This document shows positions 8,144-17,211 of a stretch of 64,000 bases of DNA, in pieces. Numbering within the stretch: position 1 is the stretch's first letter; every line of letters starts with the position of its first letter. Origin of the DNA: Bog-105 sp965277855 (GTDB lineage Bacteria > Acidobacteriota > Terriglobia > Bryobacterales > Bryobacteraceae); assembly GCA_965277855.1 (NCBI GenBank), contig OZ255847.1, positions 2,046,001 through 2,110,000 of the forward strand, given 5' to 3'. The notes below the pieces were generated by a model that had not been told where the DNA came from, did no database searches, and saw nothing but the letters and a program-made list of their open reading frames with translations. The position numbers and the translations under genes are program-made.

Positions 8144-9252
8144 GCCAGCGCCTCAACGAGGAACGGCAAACCACGGACACCATGAAAGACATGCTCGCCC
8201 GCGAAGATTTCCTGTTGCACTTGAGATCCTGCGCCGAAAACTTCATAGACCTTCTTGACACGTAAATAGCTTTCGCGGGTTGCACCGACGGGGAAGATCG
8301 GATCGTGATCGCCGCCTTCGGAAAAGAGGGGGCGTGGAGCGATGAGGCCTGCCACATCGTAATTCTCTGCCCAATTGAGGATTCCCGGAACGTAATTGTC
8401 AATGCAGTGTGAGACAGCCATGATGCTGTCGCGAAACGTGTTGAGATATCCGCTGACGAAAGCTGCCTTGATGCGTAAATCAAGAGCGGCGGAAAACAGG
8501 GTACAGGTGCCACCACCGGAGATGCCCAGGCAGCCGACACGTTTTCTATCCAACTCGGAGCGTGTGCCGATCCAGTCGATAGCGCGCATCACATCCCAAA
8601 CCCGCCAGCCGATCATCGTTTCGCCCAGCAGCAGCGCGGAGCCGGCCGCAGGTTGACAAGCAGTCGCTTGAGCGCCTTTGGCCCGAGTGCGGCTGTCGCG
8701 CCGGTAGCCAAAGCCCATCGGTTCGATGGCAAAAACAGCCAACCCGTGTTCGACGGCCTGTACAGCGAAGTCGTGCTGATAACCGGGCTTGTCGGTGCGA
8801 TCGGATCCATCTTCGGCGATAGCGACGATGTCGTCGAGCCCTCGGCCGTGACCGGGGATGGCAATCACAGCGGCGTAAGGCGCCCTGCCATTGCGAGGAG
8901 TCAGAAGATCGCCAAGCAACGCCACCCCGGGACGCGTTTCGATCACGAGACGTTCCCGCCGATACGCTGCGTATTGGCGAATTTCGAGAGTCTTGGGGCG
9001 TAGCGGTGTCCGGTCTGGAAAGCCTCCCAGCAACTCGACAAGTTTGGAGCGCAACGTTTGCTGCCAGGCTTCGGCGTCCGCCCGATTGGTGGCGCGGAAT
9101 GTCAGCTGCAAAGGAGCTGATCGATAACGTTCACGGGTCCACTGTACTGGATCGAGATCAGCTTCGGCGGGTGTCTGGGTGGATGCCACTCGCGTTAAAG
9201 TACTGGCAGCGGCCGCCCTTAAAGCGAACTGCCGCCGCGTGGGGCGACTCAT
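8140..9252 (-). CDS. Tat-exported alpha/beta hydrolase (acetyl-xylan-esterase-like)
   Basis: Predicted exported esterase of the alpha/beta-hydrolase fold, 370 residues. The N-terminus MSRPTRRQFALRAAAAS carries the twin-arginine motif. The nucleophile elbow is GISGGG (Ser near residue 245), and the conserved HDPIFP and GEHVF segments near the C-terminus supply Asp and His candidates. The closest recognised family is the large acetyl-xylan-esterase/DUF-type Tat hydrolases common in Acidobacteria. It precedes the Nudix gene with a 4-base ATGA overlap and follows a small secreted-protein gene by 41 bases. Confidence 0.82.
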   Translation of the reverse strand: MSRPTRRQFALRAAAASTLTRVASTQTPAEADLDPVQWTRERYRSAPLQLTFRATNRADAEAWQQTLRSKLVELLGGFPDRTPLRPKTLEIRQYAAYRRERLVIETRPGVALLGDLLTPRNGRAPYAAVIAIPGHGRGLDDIVAIAEDGSDRTDKPGYQHDFAVQAVEHGLAVFAIEPMGFGYRRDSRTRAKGAQATACQPAAGSALLLGETMIGWRVWDVMRAIDWIGTRSELDRKRVGCLGISGGGTCTLFSAALDLRIKAAFVSGYLNTFRDSIMAVSHCIDNYVPGILNWAENYDVAGLIAPRPLFSEGGDHDPIFPVGATRESYLRVKKVYEVFGAGSQVQQEIFAGEHVFHGVRGLPFLVEALA

Positions 9253-9260
9253 GATCCTTG

Positions 9261-9266
9261 ATTATA
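9261..9266 (-). promoter_or_regulatory. Consensus -10 box eight bases before the esterase start
   Basis: A perfect TATAAT on the minus strand lies only 8 bases upstream of the ATG at 9252. If used, the transcript would begin at or within a few bases of the start codon, so it would be leaderless or nearly so. No good -35 box is found at 16-18 bases; TCAACG is the closest. The call rests on the -10 alone. Confidence 0.4.
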
Positions 9267-9293
9267 GGTGGCGAGCGAGTGGGGCGTTGAGGG

Positions 9294-9662
9294 CTATGGA
9301 CCGGTCGAATCGGCGACGTTGAAATCGATGGTGCGGGCGCTCATTTCCGCGCCGCGCCTCACCTCGACATAGACGCTCCAGGCACCACTGGCCGGGAAGA
9401 TGGGTTTGGCTATGTAAGTTCCAGGCGCGGTGGCGGAGGCTTTAAAGACGACAACCTGGGTATGCTGCGTTTGCGTTTCGATCTGCAGGGTCACTTTCGC
9501 GTCCGTCAGAGGTCGGTGCAGATCGTCCTTGATTTGAATTTCGAAAGGAATGGGCGCATTGGCCTGTAGGACAACCTGAGGCTCAAAACGGATTCCGAAG
9601 TTGCCTTCGCGCACCTGTGCGAACGAGGCAGCGGCGACGAGGAGCAATGCGAAAACTCTCAC
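9294..9662 (-). CDS. Small secreted protein with FixH/YtkA-like beta domain
   Basis: Secreted or periplasmic protein of 122 residues. The signal peptide MRVFALLLVAAASFAQ ends near residue 16. The rest is a single beta-sandwich-like domain with APIPFEIQIKDDLHRPLTDAKV and GTYIAKPIFPASGAWSVYV, the pattern seen in YtkA/FixH-type and CopC-adjacent domains. No metal ligands stand out. It lies upstream of the Tat esterase on the same strand (41-base gap) and divergent from pyc, so it may lead that operon. The family name is moderate in confidence; the specific function is unknown. Confidence 0.7.
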   Translation of the reverse strand: MRVFALLLVAAASFAQVREGNFGIRFEPQVVLQANAPIPFEIQIKDDLHRPLTDAKVTLQIETQTQHTQVVVFKASATAPGTYIAKPIFPASGAWSVYVEVRRGAEMSARTIDFNVADSTGP

Positions 9663-9703
9663 AGCTCCATTCTAAAAGCTTTGCCAATCGATTTGGAGAT
9701 GAC

Positions 9704-9745
9704 AGGAGGCGGGCGCGTGCTAAGTTTTAAGGTTTCCGCCCTCCT
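9704..9745 (+). promoter_or_regulatory. Inverted repeat in the pyruvate carboxylase leader
   Basis: AGGAGGCGG (9704-9712) can pair with CCGCCCTCCT (9736-9745) with one bulged base, and the second arm ends three bases before the pyc ATG at 9749. There is no purine-rich ribosome site directly before that ATG; the only AGGAGG is buried in the distal arm. This could shape translation of pyc. Structural inference only. Confidence 0.4.
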
Positions 9746-9748
9746 CCC

Positions 9749-12700
9749 ATGAAGAAACTTCTTGCTTTAAATCGCGGTGAGATAGCCATCCGCATCCTCA
9801 GAGCAGCCAATGAGCTGGGGCTTCGCACAGTGGCGGTGTATTCGCAAGAAGACCGTTTGAGCCTGCATCATTTCAAAGCCGATGAGGCGTACCTGATCGG
9901 GGAGGGTAAGGGGCCGGTGCAGGCTTACCTCGATGTGGAGGGAGTTGTAAAGCTTGCGGCAGAGAAAGAGGTGGACGCGATCCATCCCGGTTACGGTTTT
10001 CTGGCGGAGAATCCGGCGCTGCCGGTGGCGTGTGAGAAATACGGCATCACATTTGTGGGCCCGAGCGCGCAGATACTCGAATCGCTGGGCGATAAGACGG
10101 CGGCTCGCAAACTGGCGCAAGAGGCCAAAATTCCGGTGGTGCCCGGCACAGAAGAGCCGGTGGACCCTGCGAGTGACGAGGCCCAGGCGATTGCCGAACG
10201 CATAGGGTTCCCGCTCATTATCAAAGCGGCGTTCGGAGGCGGCGGCCGGGGCATGCGGGTGGTGGATCAACCCGGCGATTTTAAGGCGCGGCTGGACGAG
10301 GCCAGCCAGGAAGCAGCGGCGGCTTTTGGTAACGCGGCCGTTTTTCTCGAGCGCTTTATCCGTCATGCAAAGCATGTCGAGATGCAAATCATTGGCGACC
10401 GGCATGGCAACATTTTGCATTTGTTTGAGCGCGACTGTTCAGTGCAGAGACGTCATCAAAAAGTGGTTGAGATCGCGCCGGCAGTGGGGCTTCCAGCTAA
10501 AGTCCGTGGGGAACTGGCGGACGCGGCGGTTGCGCTAGCCCGCGTGTCGAACTACTACAACGCCGGAACGGTGGAATTCCTGGTGGATGCGGATACGCAC
10601 GAGTGGTTCTTCATTGAAGTGAACCCGCGCATTCAGGTGGAACATACCGTGACGGAGATGATCACGGGGATTGACATCGTGCGGACGCAGATACAGGTAG
10701 CGCAAGGGCTGAGTCTGCATGGCGAGGAGATCAATCTGCCGCGGCAACCGGAGATCCGCGGGCATGGCACGGCGCTGCAATGCCGCGTAACGACGGAGGA
10801 TCCGGCGAACAATTTTCAACCCGATTACGGACGGCTGCAAACGTATCGTTCACCGGCCGGGTTTGGCATCCGGCTGGATGGTGCTTCCGCATATGGAGGC
10901 GCGGTGATTTCGCCTTACTACGATTCGCTGCTGGTGAAGGTCACGGCTTGGGGGCGGGATTTTAAAGAGGCCTGCCAGCGGATGGACCGGGCGCTCCGCG
11001 AGTTTCGCATTCGCGGCGTGAAGACCAACATTCCGTTCCTGGAAAACGTGGTGAACCATCCGGTGTTCCGGTCGGGCGAGATGACGACCAGTTTCCTGGA
11101 TGACACGCCGGAGCTGTTCGATTTTACGCCGCGGCGTGATCGCGCTACCAGGCTGTTGACGTTTCTGGGCGATGTGATTGTGAATGGCAATCCGGAAGCG
11201 GCTAACAAGCCGAAGCCGCGCATTACACGGCCTGCGCGCGTGCCGGTTTCCGACAAGCCGATTGTGGACGGCACACGGCAGCGCTTGGACAAAGCGGGTC
11301 CGCAGGAGTTCGCCGCGTGGACGCTGCAGCAGACGCGCCTGCTGCTGACCGATACGACGTTTCGGGACGCGCACCAGTCGCTGATGGCAACGCGGGTTCG
11401 CACTTACGACCTGCTGCGCATTGCCGACTACGTGGCGCGTGAAATGCCGCAGCTCTATAGCCTCGAAATGTGGGGCGGCGCGACGTTCGACGTGTCGATG
11501 CGCTTTCTGCTCGAAGATCCCTGGACGCGCTTGCGGGAACTGCGCGCACGCATTCCGAACATCTGTTTTCAGATGCTCCTGCGGGCTTCGAATGCGGTCG
11601 GCTACACGGCGTATCCGGATAATGTGGTGCGGGAATTCATCCAGGAAGCGGCCGTGCAGGGGATCGATATCTTCCGCATTTTCGATTCGCTGAACTGGCT
11701 GCCGAACATGCAGGTGGCGGTGGAGGCGACGCTCAAGACGGGGCGCGTTTGCGAGGCGGCGGTCTGCTATACGGGCGATATTCTCGATCCGGCTCGCGAA
11801 AAGTATTCGCTGAACTACTACGTCCGCTTGGCCAAAGAGCTGGAGAAGATGGGGACGCATATCCTGGCAATAAAGGATATGGCTGGGGTTTTGAAACCGT
11901 ATGCGGCGTACAAGCTGGTGAAGACGCTGCGTGACGAAGTGGGAGTGCCGATTCACCTGCATACGCATGACACGAGCGGCGTGAATGCGGCGACGATCCT
12001 GAAAGCATCCGAAGCGGGCGTGAACATCGCGGACGGCGCGATCTCGTCGATGAGCGGCACGACGAGCCAGCCGAATCTGAACTCGATTGTGGCCGCGCTG
12101 GCGCATACCGAACGCGATAGCGGGCTGGATTTCGAAGCGCTGAACCGCTGCTCGGATTACTGGGAGACGGTGCGCGCTCATTATGAGCCTTTCGACGAAG
12201 CGCCGAAATCGGGCAGTTCGGATGTCTACATTCACGAGATGCCGGGCGGCCAATATACCAATCTCAAGGCACAAGCGGAGGCCATGGGGCTGGGGGCGCG
12301 CTGGCCGGAAGTAGCGCGCATGTATGCCGATGTGAATTTTGCTTTTGGGGACATTGTGAAAGTAACGCCTTCGAGCAAGGTAGTCGGAGATCTGGCGCTG
12401 TTTCTGATCAGCCACGAGATGACGGTGGCGGATTTGGAGGCGCTGCCGGTGGATCATAACGTGACACTGCCCAATTCGGTGGCGGACATGTTTATGGGAT
12501 CGCTCGGGCAGCCGGAGGGCGGCTGGCCGCCGAAATTGCAAGAGATCATTCTGCATGGCAAGCAGCCTGATGAAGGCAGGCCGGGTGCGAATCTGCCGCC
12601 GGCGGATCTGGAAGCGGCGGCGAAGACTGTGGCGGAGCAAACGCAATCGGAGAGCCGCACGGACCTGCTGAGTTATCTGATGTATCCGGAGGTGTTCCTG

Positions 12701-13183
12701 AAGTTTGCCGAGGCGCGCGCGCGTTTTGGCGATCTGGAAGTGCTGCCCACGCCGCCTTTTTTCTACGGGCTCGAAGAGCGGGAAGAAGTGACGGTCGAAC
12801 TGGAGCCGGGCAAGACGCTGATCATCCGGCTGCTGACGGTCGGCGAGCCGCGCACCGATGGGATGCGCACGGTGTTCTTTGAGTTGAATGGCCAGCCTCG
12901 GCAGGTGGAGGTGAACGACAAGTCGATCAAAGCCGCTGCGAGCGCTCGCCGCAAAGTGGATTCGGCAAAGCCCGGACAGGTAGGGGCTCCGATTCCTGGG
13001 GCGATCACTACGATCTATGTGCAGGAAGGCGATGCGGTGCAGAAGGGAGCGCGGCTGTTGATTCTGGAAGCGATGAAGATGCAGACCACGGTGTATGCTC
13101 CGGTGGATGGGACGGTAAGCGAGCTGGTGGTGAAGGCGCGCGACACGGTGGAAGCACGCGACTTGCTGTTGACGATTGAGTGA
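9749..13183 (+). CDS. pyc: Pyruvate carboxylase
   Basis: Biotin-dependent anaplerotic enzyme making oxaloacetate from pyruvate, bicarbonate and ATP. The 1144-residue single chain has the standard order: biotin carboxylase (1-450, with GGGGRGMRV ATP loop near 165 and EVNPRIQVEH near 292), carboxyltransferase barrel (about 530-800, starting DTTFRDAHQSL), the PYC/OADA domain, and a biotinyl domain (about 1070-1144) with the biotin lysine in EAMKM. Length and order match the alpha4-type single-chain enzyme. It stands alone, followed by tRNA-Arg after 42 bases. No ribosome site is seen right before the ATG; see the leader hairpin. Confidence 0.97.
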   Translation: MKKLLALNRGEIAIRILRAANELGLRTVAVYSQEDRLSLHHFKADEAYLIGEGKGPVQAYLDVEGVVKLAAEKEVDAIHPGYGFLAENPALPVACEKYGITFVGPSAQILESLGDKTAARKLAQEAKIPVVPGTEEPVDPASDEAQAIAERIGFPLIIKAAFGGGGRGMRVVDQPGDFKARLDEASQEAAAAFGNAAVFLERFIRHAKHVEMQIIGDRHGNILHLFERDCSVQRRHQKVVEIAPAVGLPAKVRGELADAAVALARVSNYYNAGTVEFLVDADTHEWFFIEVNPRIQVEHTVTEMITGIDIVRTQIQVAQGLSLHGEEINLPRQPEIRGHGTALQCRVTTEDPANNFQPDYGRLQTYRSPAGFGIRLDGASAYGGAVISPYYDSLLVKVTAWGRDFKEACQRMDRALREFRIRGVKTNIPFLENVVNHPVFRSGEMTTSFLDDTPELFDFTPRRDRATRLLTFLGDVIVNGNPEAANKPKPRITRPARVPVSDKPIVDGTRQRLDKAGPQEFAAWTLQQTRLLLTDTTFRDAHQSLMATRVRTYDLLRIADYVAREMPQLYSLEMWGGATFDVSMRFLLEDPWTRLRELRARIPNICFQMLLRASNAVGYTAYPDNVVREFIQEAAVQGIDIFRIFDSLNWLPNMQVAVEATLKTGRVCEAAVCYTGDILDPAREKYSLNYYVRLAKELEKMGTHILAIKDMAGVLKPYAAYKLVKTLRDEVGVPIHLHTHDTSGVNAATILKASEAGVNIADGAISSMSGTTSQPNLNSIVAALAHTERDSGLDFEALNRCSDYWETVRAHYEPFDEAPKSGSSDVYIHEMPGGQYTNLKAQAEAMGLGARWPEVARMYADVNFAFGDIVKVTPSSKVVGDLALFLISHEMTVADLEALPVDHNVTLPNSVADMFMGSLGQPEGGWPPKLQEIILHGKQPDEGRPGANLPPADLEAAAKTVAEQTQSESRTDLLSYLMYPEVFLKFAEARARFGDLEVLPTPPFFYGLEEREEVTVELEPGKTLIIRLLTVGEPRTDGMRTVFFELNGQPRQVEVNDKSIKAAASARRKVDSAKPGQVGAPIPGAITTIYVQEGDAVQKGARLLILEAMKMQTTVYAPVDGTVSELVVKARDTVEARDLLLTIE

Positions 13184-13225
13184 AGTTCGGAGAGCGCGTT
13201 TAGACTGGAAGAGGACGTTCGAAGT

Positions 13226-13302
13226 GGGGGCGTAGCTCATCTGGATAGAGCACCGACCTTCTAAGTCGGGGGTAGCAGGTTCGAGTCCTGCCGCCCCTAC
13301 CA
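13226..13302 (+). tRNA. tRNA-Arg (anticodon TCT)
   Basis: A complete 77-base cloverleaf with encoded CCA. The acceptor arm GGGGGCG pairs with CGCCCCT, the D arm is GTAGCTCATCTGGATAGAGC, and the anticodon arm CGACCTTCTAAGTCG has loop CTTCTAA and anticodon TCT, reading AGA (and AGG by wobble). The T arm is GCAGG-TTCGAGT-CCTGC. The only unusual point is a G-U closing pair at the acceptor end. Confidence 0.97.
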
Positions 13303-13311
13303 CTGAGGGGC

Positions 13312-13782
13312 TTATCTTGCGGTATCTCCGGGATGGGTGTTCACAACAGCTAATTTTTTCGCAACTCGTTTCTCGATCTCCCGTTCGTTCATCCCGAAGA
13401 TTTCTCCGTAAGCACACATCAAGAAAAGCGCTGACAACGCTGCCAAATTCACGTCAGAATCGTTTCGATCAGCTTCCTCGTAGTCCCGATGTAGTTCATC
13501 GCTCAGCCGTTCGGCAAAGTGGTGCGTATCCCGAATGTCGAAGAGAACCGTTGAAAGTTCAAGCAACATTCTGATTTCGTGGAATCCAGCCTGGTCAGTT
13601 CATTCGGTCTCGAATCGGCTTGCAAGAAGCAGGCGTATCCGATCGGCTACAGCAATTCGCGTTTCTTTTACTTTCTGACGTTGCCAAGTCCGATGTTGGA
13701 ATCGTGGAGTTAACCAGGCAGTCGCAAGGGCCGCAATAATTGCGCTTACGACGGGTATGACTTGTGCCCAGTACATGCCCAA
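13312..13782 (-). pseudogene. Small membrane-anchored protein gene interrupted by an in-frame TGA
   Basis: One continuous minus-strand frame from ATG 13782 to the stop at 13312 would encode about 156 residues but is broken by a single TGA at 13600-13602. The first half (60 residues) has an N-terminal membrane helix (IPVVSAIIAALATAWL) followed by a basic helix (RQKVKETRIAVADRIRLLL). After the stop the same frame continues TDQAGFHEIR, then MLLELSTVLFDIRDTHHF and a helical acidic domain to VVNTHPGDTAR. That both halves read coherently in one frame argues for one gene with a nonsense change, not two genes. Function unknown. The 3' end lies ten bases from tRNA-Arg. Confidence 0.6.
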
Positions 13783-13827
13783 TTCTCACGCATCAGCGCT
13801 ACGCCACTGCTTTAGGCTCAGCGTGGC

Positions 13828-14045
13828 GTGACTGACCCGATCATCTATCAGGTGCACACGCGGGGTGGGCTCAGGCGCTGCTCGGGGGCCAAAACTCTGT
13901 TCACGGGAGAGGTGCTGGAGGTCGAACTGGATCGTTTGGCTGCTGCCGTTTTTGACTTTGTTTACCTGCTGGGCGTGTGGCAAACCGGGCTGGTAGGAGC
14001 GAGGATCTCGCAAGGCCAACGCGCGTGGCGGGCGGATCAGTCCTG
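13828..14045 (+). pseudogene. Truncated copy of the GH13 amylase gene (5' end only)
   Basis: About 72 codons are clearly homologous to the start of the intact amylase at 17212: QVHTRGGLRRCSG against QVHTRDWLRRCSG, and FDFVYLLGVWQTG identical in both, then ARIS. Similarity is also plain at the DNA level and stops near 14045, just before the 3' end of the ADOP permease gene. All catalytic regions of the family are missing, so it cannot encode an enzyme. It is in the same orientation as the intact copy, making the pair direct repeats about 3.4 kb apart that flank PadR-ADOP. Confidence 0.8.
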
Positions 14046-14073
14046 CCGACCTACCGCTGTGCGGCGCAGATTC

Positions 14074-16770
14074 CTACTCGGTTCGGAGGGCGGCCATTGG
14101 CTCCACTTGCGATGCTCGCCTCGCCGGCAGATAGGCCGCTATGACGGCCATGGTTGCCATGATGGAGATCGCAGTGAGTAGGATAGTGGGGTCGTCGGAT
14201 TTCAGCCCGTACAGCTCGCTCTTGATCAGCCGGGATGCTGCGATTGCCGCTGGGACGCCGATTGCGAGGCCAATTAGGACGAGTTGCAGCGTTTCCCGCA
14301 GGATCATGCCGGCGATCTGGCCGCGCTCGGCTCCAAGCGCCATGCGAATGCCGATCTCGCCTGTTCGTCGATTCACCGCGTAGGTCATGAGACCGTACAA
14401 CCCGACACCTGCCAGGAGGAGGGCCAGCAGGCCAAAGAGACTCGAGAGCGATGCGACGAGGCGCTCCTGAATTAAGGATTGATCCACTTGCTCGTCCAGT
14501 GTCTTAACGTCCGAAACCGGCAAGCGGCTGTCGATTGCTTTTACGGCTTGCAGGATGGCACTCGTCATGCGATGAGGGTCGAGCGCGGTACGGACTTCAA
14601 ACGTCACCGAGCCCATCGGGTCCTGGAACAGCGGCAGGTAAATCATCGGCGCTGCGGGTTGCCGGAGATTGCGGCTTTTCGCGTCCTTCGTTACGCCGAC
14701 GATGGCGCGCCAGTCTGCATCCCATCCCGGCGCGTTCACATGCCGTCCAATCGGGTTTGTATCGCCGAAGTAATTGTGCGCCATGGCTCCATTGATAATG
14801 GCGACTTTGGGAGCTCCGGCCTGGTCGGCATCACTAAAGTCCCTGCCCGAGAGCACGGGAGTGTGGAGAGTGGTGAAATAATCCGGCCCGACAACATCTA
14901 AGCCGGTGGTCGCCGCCGCTTTAATGGACAGCGCGGTGGATCCGTCGATCTTAGGAGCGGTATCTCCGCAGCACCGTCCGAGAGGGCTGTAGAAGGAAAG
15001 AGTGGCCGAGCGAACGCCGGGGATTCGATTGATCCGGGCGAGCAAGCGCTTGTAAAGTGGAACAACCTGGTTCTCTCGATAGCCGATGTCTCTATAGCCG
15101 ACCGTGGTGGGGGCGACGGAAAACAACAGAACATTCTCTTTGTTGAACCCTGGATAGAAGTCCTTTAAGTTTTCGAGGCTGCGCACGAGAAGTCCAGCGC
15201 CGACCATGAGCACGAGTGAGACGGCGATCTGCAAAACAATGAGCGTCTTTCCGACTCGCGAACGACTATCCGAGCTGCCGTGGATTCGTGTGCCTTCGAT
15301 CTTTAGGCGAGCCGCCCGCCACGCAGGCGCTAAGCCAAACAGAAGAGCCGTACAGACGGAAACCAGAAGCGTAAAGAGCAGGACGCGGGTATCGGGTTGA
15401 ACGCTTAGAGAGAGTGGCGCGCCCGCATGCGACATCAGAACCAAAAGAAGTCGACAGGCCGAGAAAGCGGCGAATAGACCGAGAGCGCCGCCGCATGCGG
15501 CGAGCAGAACGCTTTCGGTAAGGAATTGGCGAATCAGGCGCCAGCGTCCGGCTCCCACCGTCAGCCGTACCGCGATTTCTTTTTGACGGGCGTTGGCGCG
15601 CGCCAGCAGCAGATTGGCGACGTTCGCGCACGTCACCAGCAGCAGCAGGCTTGTTATAGCCAGCAATATCCAAAGCGGTTTGGAATACTTCTGACGGAGT
15701 GTGGCGAGTCCTTGCCCGGCTGAGTCCAAGCGAAACTTGCTAGGCAGGAAAAGTCGCCGAAGAGCAGGAGAATCGAGGGCCGCAACCTTCTCGCGCGTCG
15801 CCTGGCGGAAAACGGGCTGCAGATTGGCTGATGCCTTTTGCATTGTGACACCCGGTTTCAGCCGTCCCATAATGCTGAGCCAAGGCTGAGACGGTGATGT
15901 CAGAAGGTCGTCGGGCGTGCCGGCCGCCGCAAATCCCGGACTGAGATGCGCCATGGTGGTAAGGGGCGCCGAGACATCCATCGGTTCGCCAGGCTGGAGA
16001 CCAAAAAACTCGGCCGGGGTCACCCCGATGATCGTGAAGGGAAAGTTGTTGATGACGACCTGTTTCCCAACCACCGCCGTATCGAGCGCGAAGCGCTTGC
16101 CCCAATAGCTATAACTGATGACGGCTACCGGGTTTGCGTTCTTCTCATCGTCAGGCTCAATGGTGCGCCCCATGACCGCATGGACGCCGAGCGTGGAAAA
16201 GTAATCTCCGGAAACCACCTGCGCCCTGGCGATGCCGCTGCGCCCGTTTACTTCGATATCGGTGGCATCGAATAAGGGGTAAAACGCGAGGACACCGGAA
16301 AACACTTGATTGCGGTCGCGGAATTCCTTGAAGGCTGGATAGGCAAACAGGTTGTATGTTCCCAATGCCGGATTGACAGTCTTGAATTCCGCGAGCTGCT
16401 CGGGATTTTTCACCGGTAGCATTTTCAAGAGAGCCGCGTTAATCAAGCTGAAGATGGCGGTGTTGGCTCCGATGCCTAGCGCCAGCGATGCGATCACTAC
16501 GAACGTGAAAACCCGGCTTTTCGCGAGCGTGCGCGCGGCATAGCGAACGTCTTGCCAGACAGTTTCAAAGAACCGGATGCTGTTCATGCGATAGATCTCC
16601 TCTCGAATGAAGGTGGAATTTCCGAGTTTGCGGTGCGCGGCCTGGCGGGCTTGCTCGGGAGACATCCCGCGCGCGAGGTTTTCGTCCGTTTCGATTTCGA
16701 GATACGCAGCCAGTTCGCGGGCGCGCTCTTCGTCCCACTGCCTGCGGCGAAAGAAACGGTTCCAGCGCAT
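14074..16770 (-). CDS. ADOP-type ABC transporter permease (MacB/FtsX fold)
   Basis: Permease of 898 residues of the acidobacterial duplicated orphan permease type. An N-terminal cytoplasmic helical segment (1-70, DEERARELAAYLEIETDENLA, then GMSPEQARQAAHRKLGN) precedes the first membrane helix near 85-110. A MacB-type periplasmic domain, a central FtsX bundle (about 375-490), a second periplasmic domain and a C-terminal FtsX bundle (about 780-890) follow, ending EPMAALRTE. Duplication of the permease unit in one chain is visible. No ATPase gene is adjacent, as is usual for orphan ADOPs. It starts 7 bases after the PadR gene, so PadR very probably regulates it. Substrate unknown; export or stress signalling of macrolides or peptides is typical of the fold. 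Confidence 0.92.
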   Translation of the reverse strand: MRWNRFFRRRQWDEERARELAAYLEIETDENLARGMSPEQARQAAHRKLGNSTFIREEIYRMNSIRFFETVWQDVRYAARTLAKSRVFTFVVIASLALGIGANTAIFSLINAALLKMLPVKNPEQLAEFKTVNPALGTYNLFAYPAFKEFRDRNQVFSGVLAFYPLFDATDIEVNGRSGIARAQVVSGDYFSTLGVHAVMGRTIEPDDEKNANPVAVISYSYWGKRFALDTAVVGKQVVINNFPFTIIGVTPAEFFGLQPGEPMDVSAPLTTMAHLSPGFAAAGTPDDLLTSPSQPWLSIMGRLKPGVTMQKASANLQPVFRQATREKVAALDSPALRRLFLPSKFRLDSAGQGLATLRQKYSKPLWILLAITSLLLLVTCANVANLLLARANARQKEIAVRLTVGAGRWRLIRQFLTESVLLAACGGALGLFAAFSACRLLLVLMSHAGAPLSLSVQPDTRVLLFTLLVSVCTALLFGLAPAWRAARLKIEGTRIHGSSDSRSRVGKTLIVLQIAVSLVLMVGAGLLVRSLENLKDFYPGFNKENVLLFSVAPTTVGYRDIGYRENQVVPLYKRLLARINRIPGVRSATLSFYSPLGRCCGDTAPKIDGSTALSIKAAATTGLDVVGPDYFTTLHTPVLSGRDFSDADQAGAPKVAIINGAMAHNYFGDTNPIGRHVNAPGWDADWRAIVGVTKDAKSRNLRQPAAPMIYLPLFQDPMGSVTFEVRTALDPHRMTSAILQAVKAIDSRLPVSDVKTLDEQVDQSLIQERLVASLSSLFGLLALLLAGVGLYGLMTYAVNRRTGEIGIRMALGAERGQIAGMILRETLQLVLIGLAIGVPAAIAASRLIKSELYGLKSDDPTILLTAISIMATMAVIAAYLPARRASQVEPMAALRTE

Positions 16771-16777
16771 ACCGAAC

Positions 16778-17131
16778 CTACTCTTCGGCCGGGCGCAACA
16801 CCCGATTCACCGCGTGGACCAGCCGGTCCCAGCGCGTGGTATGTTCCCTCAGCTGCTTACGGCCTGCGGCGGTCAACCGGTAGTAGCGGGCCTTGCGATT
16901 GTTTTCCGAAGTGCCCCAGAATGACGCGATCCAGCCGCGGCTTTCCAGGCGATGCAGCGCCGGATATAGAGAGCCATGCTCGACCTGTAGAACATCTTCC
17001 GAGCGCTGTTGGATGTTGTGGGCAATGGTGTGACCGTGCGCTGGACCTAAAATCAGGGTTTGCAAAATGAGCAGGTCCAGTGTGCCTTGCAGCATTTCGC
17101 CTTCGAGCGGATGTCCTTTCCTTGCCGGCAT
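16778..17131 (-). CDS. PadR family transcriptional regulator
   Basis: Winged-helix repressor of 117 residues. The PadR domain spans almost the whole protein: LQGTLDLLILQTL near 14-26, HGHTIAHNIQ near 33, VEHGSLYPALHRLESRGWI near 50-68 and ARYYRLTAAGRKQL near 81-94. It belongs to the short PadR-s2 class that typically precedes ADOP permease genes. Seven bases separate it from the permease ATG, so they form one operon and PadR is probably autoregulatory. Divergent from the GH13 amylase gene, with an 80-base shared upstream region. Confidence 0.93.
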   Translation of the reverse strand: MPARKGHPLEGEMLQGTLDLLILQTLILGPAHGHTIAHNIQQRSEDVLQVEHGSLYPALHRLESRGWIASFWGTSENNRKARYYRLTAAGRKQLREHTTRWDRLVHAVNRVLRPAEE

Positions 17132-17211
17132 CTTTTTCTGAGTATCCCATAGATCATCGACCCAAGACGACTAACCGGGCGCTGCATACGAATTTTCTAC
17201 ACTTGAAGGGC

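Noticed and set aside
10850..13417. 855-codon open frame on the minus strand opposite pyc
   Set aside because: It is a shadow of the high-G+C pyc gene: no domains, Arg/His-rich composition and complete overlap with a clearly functional enzyme gene.
13600..13602. Selenocysteine insertion at the in-frame TGA
   Set aside because: No SECIS-like hairpin with a suitable loop directly after the TGA, and no selenoprotein family match.
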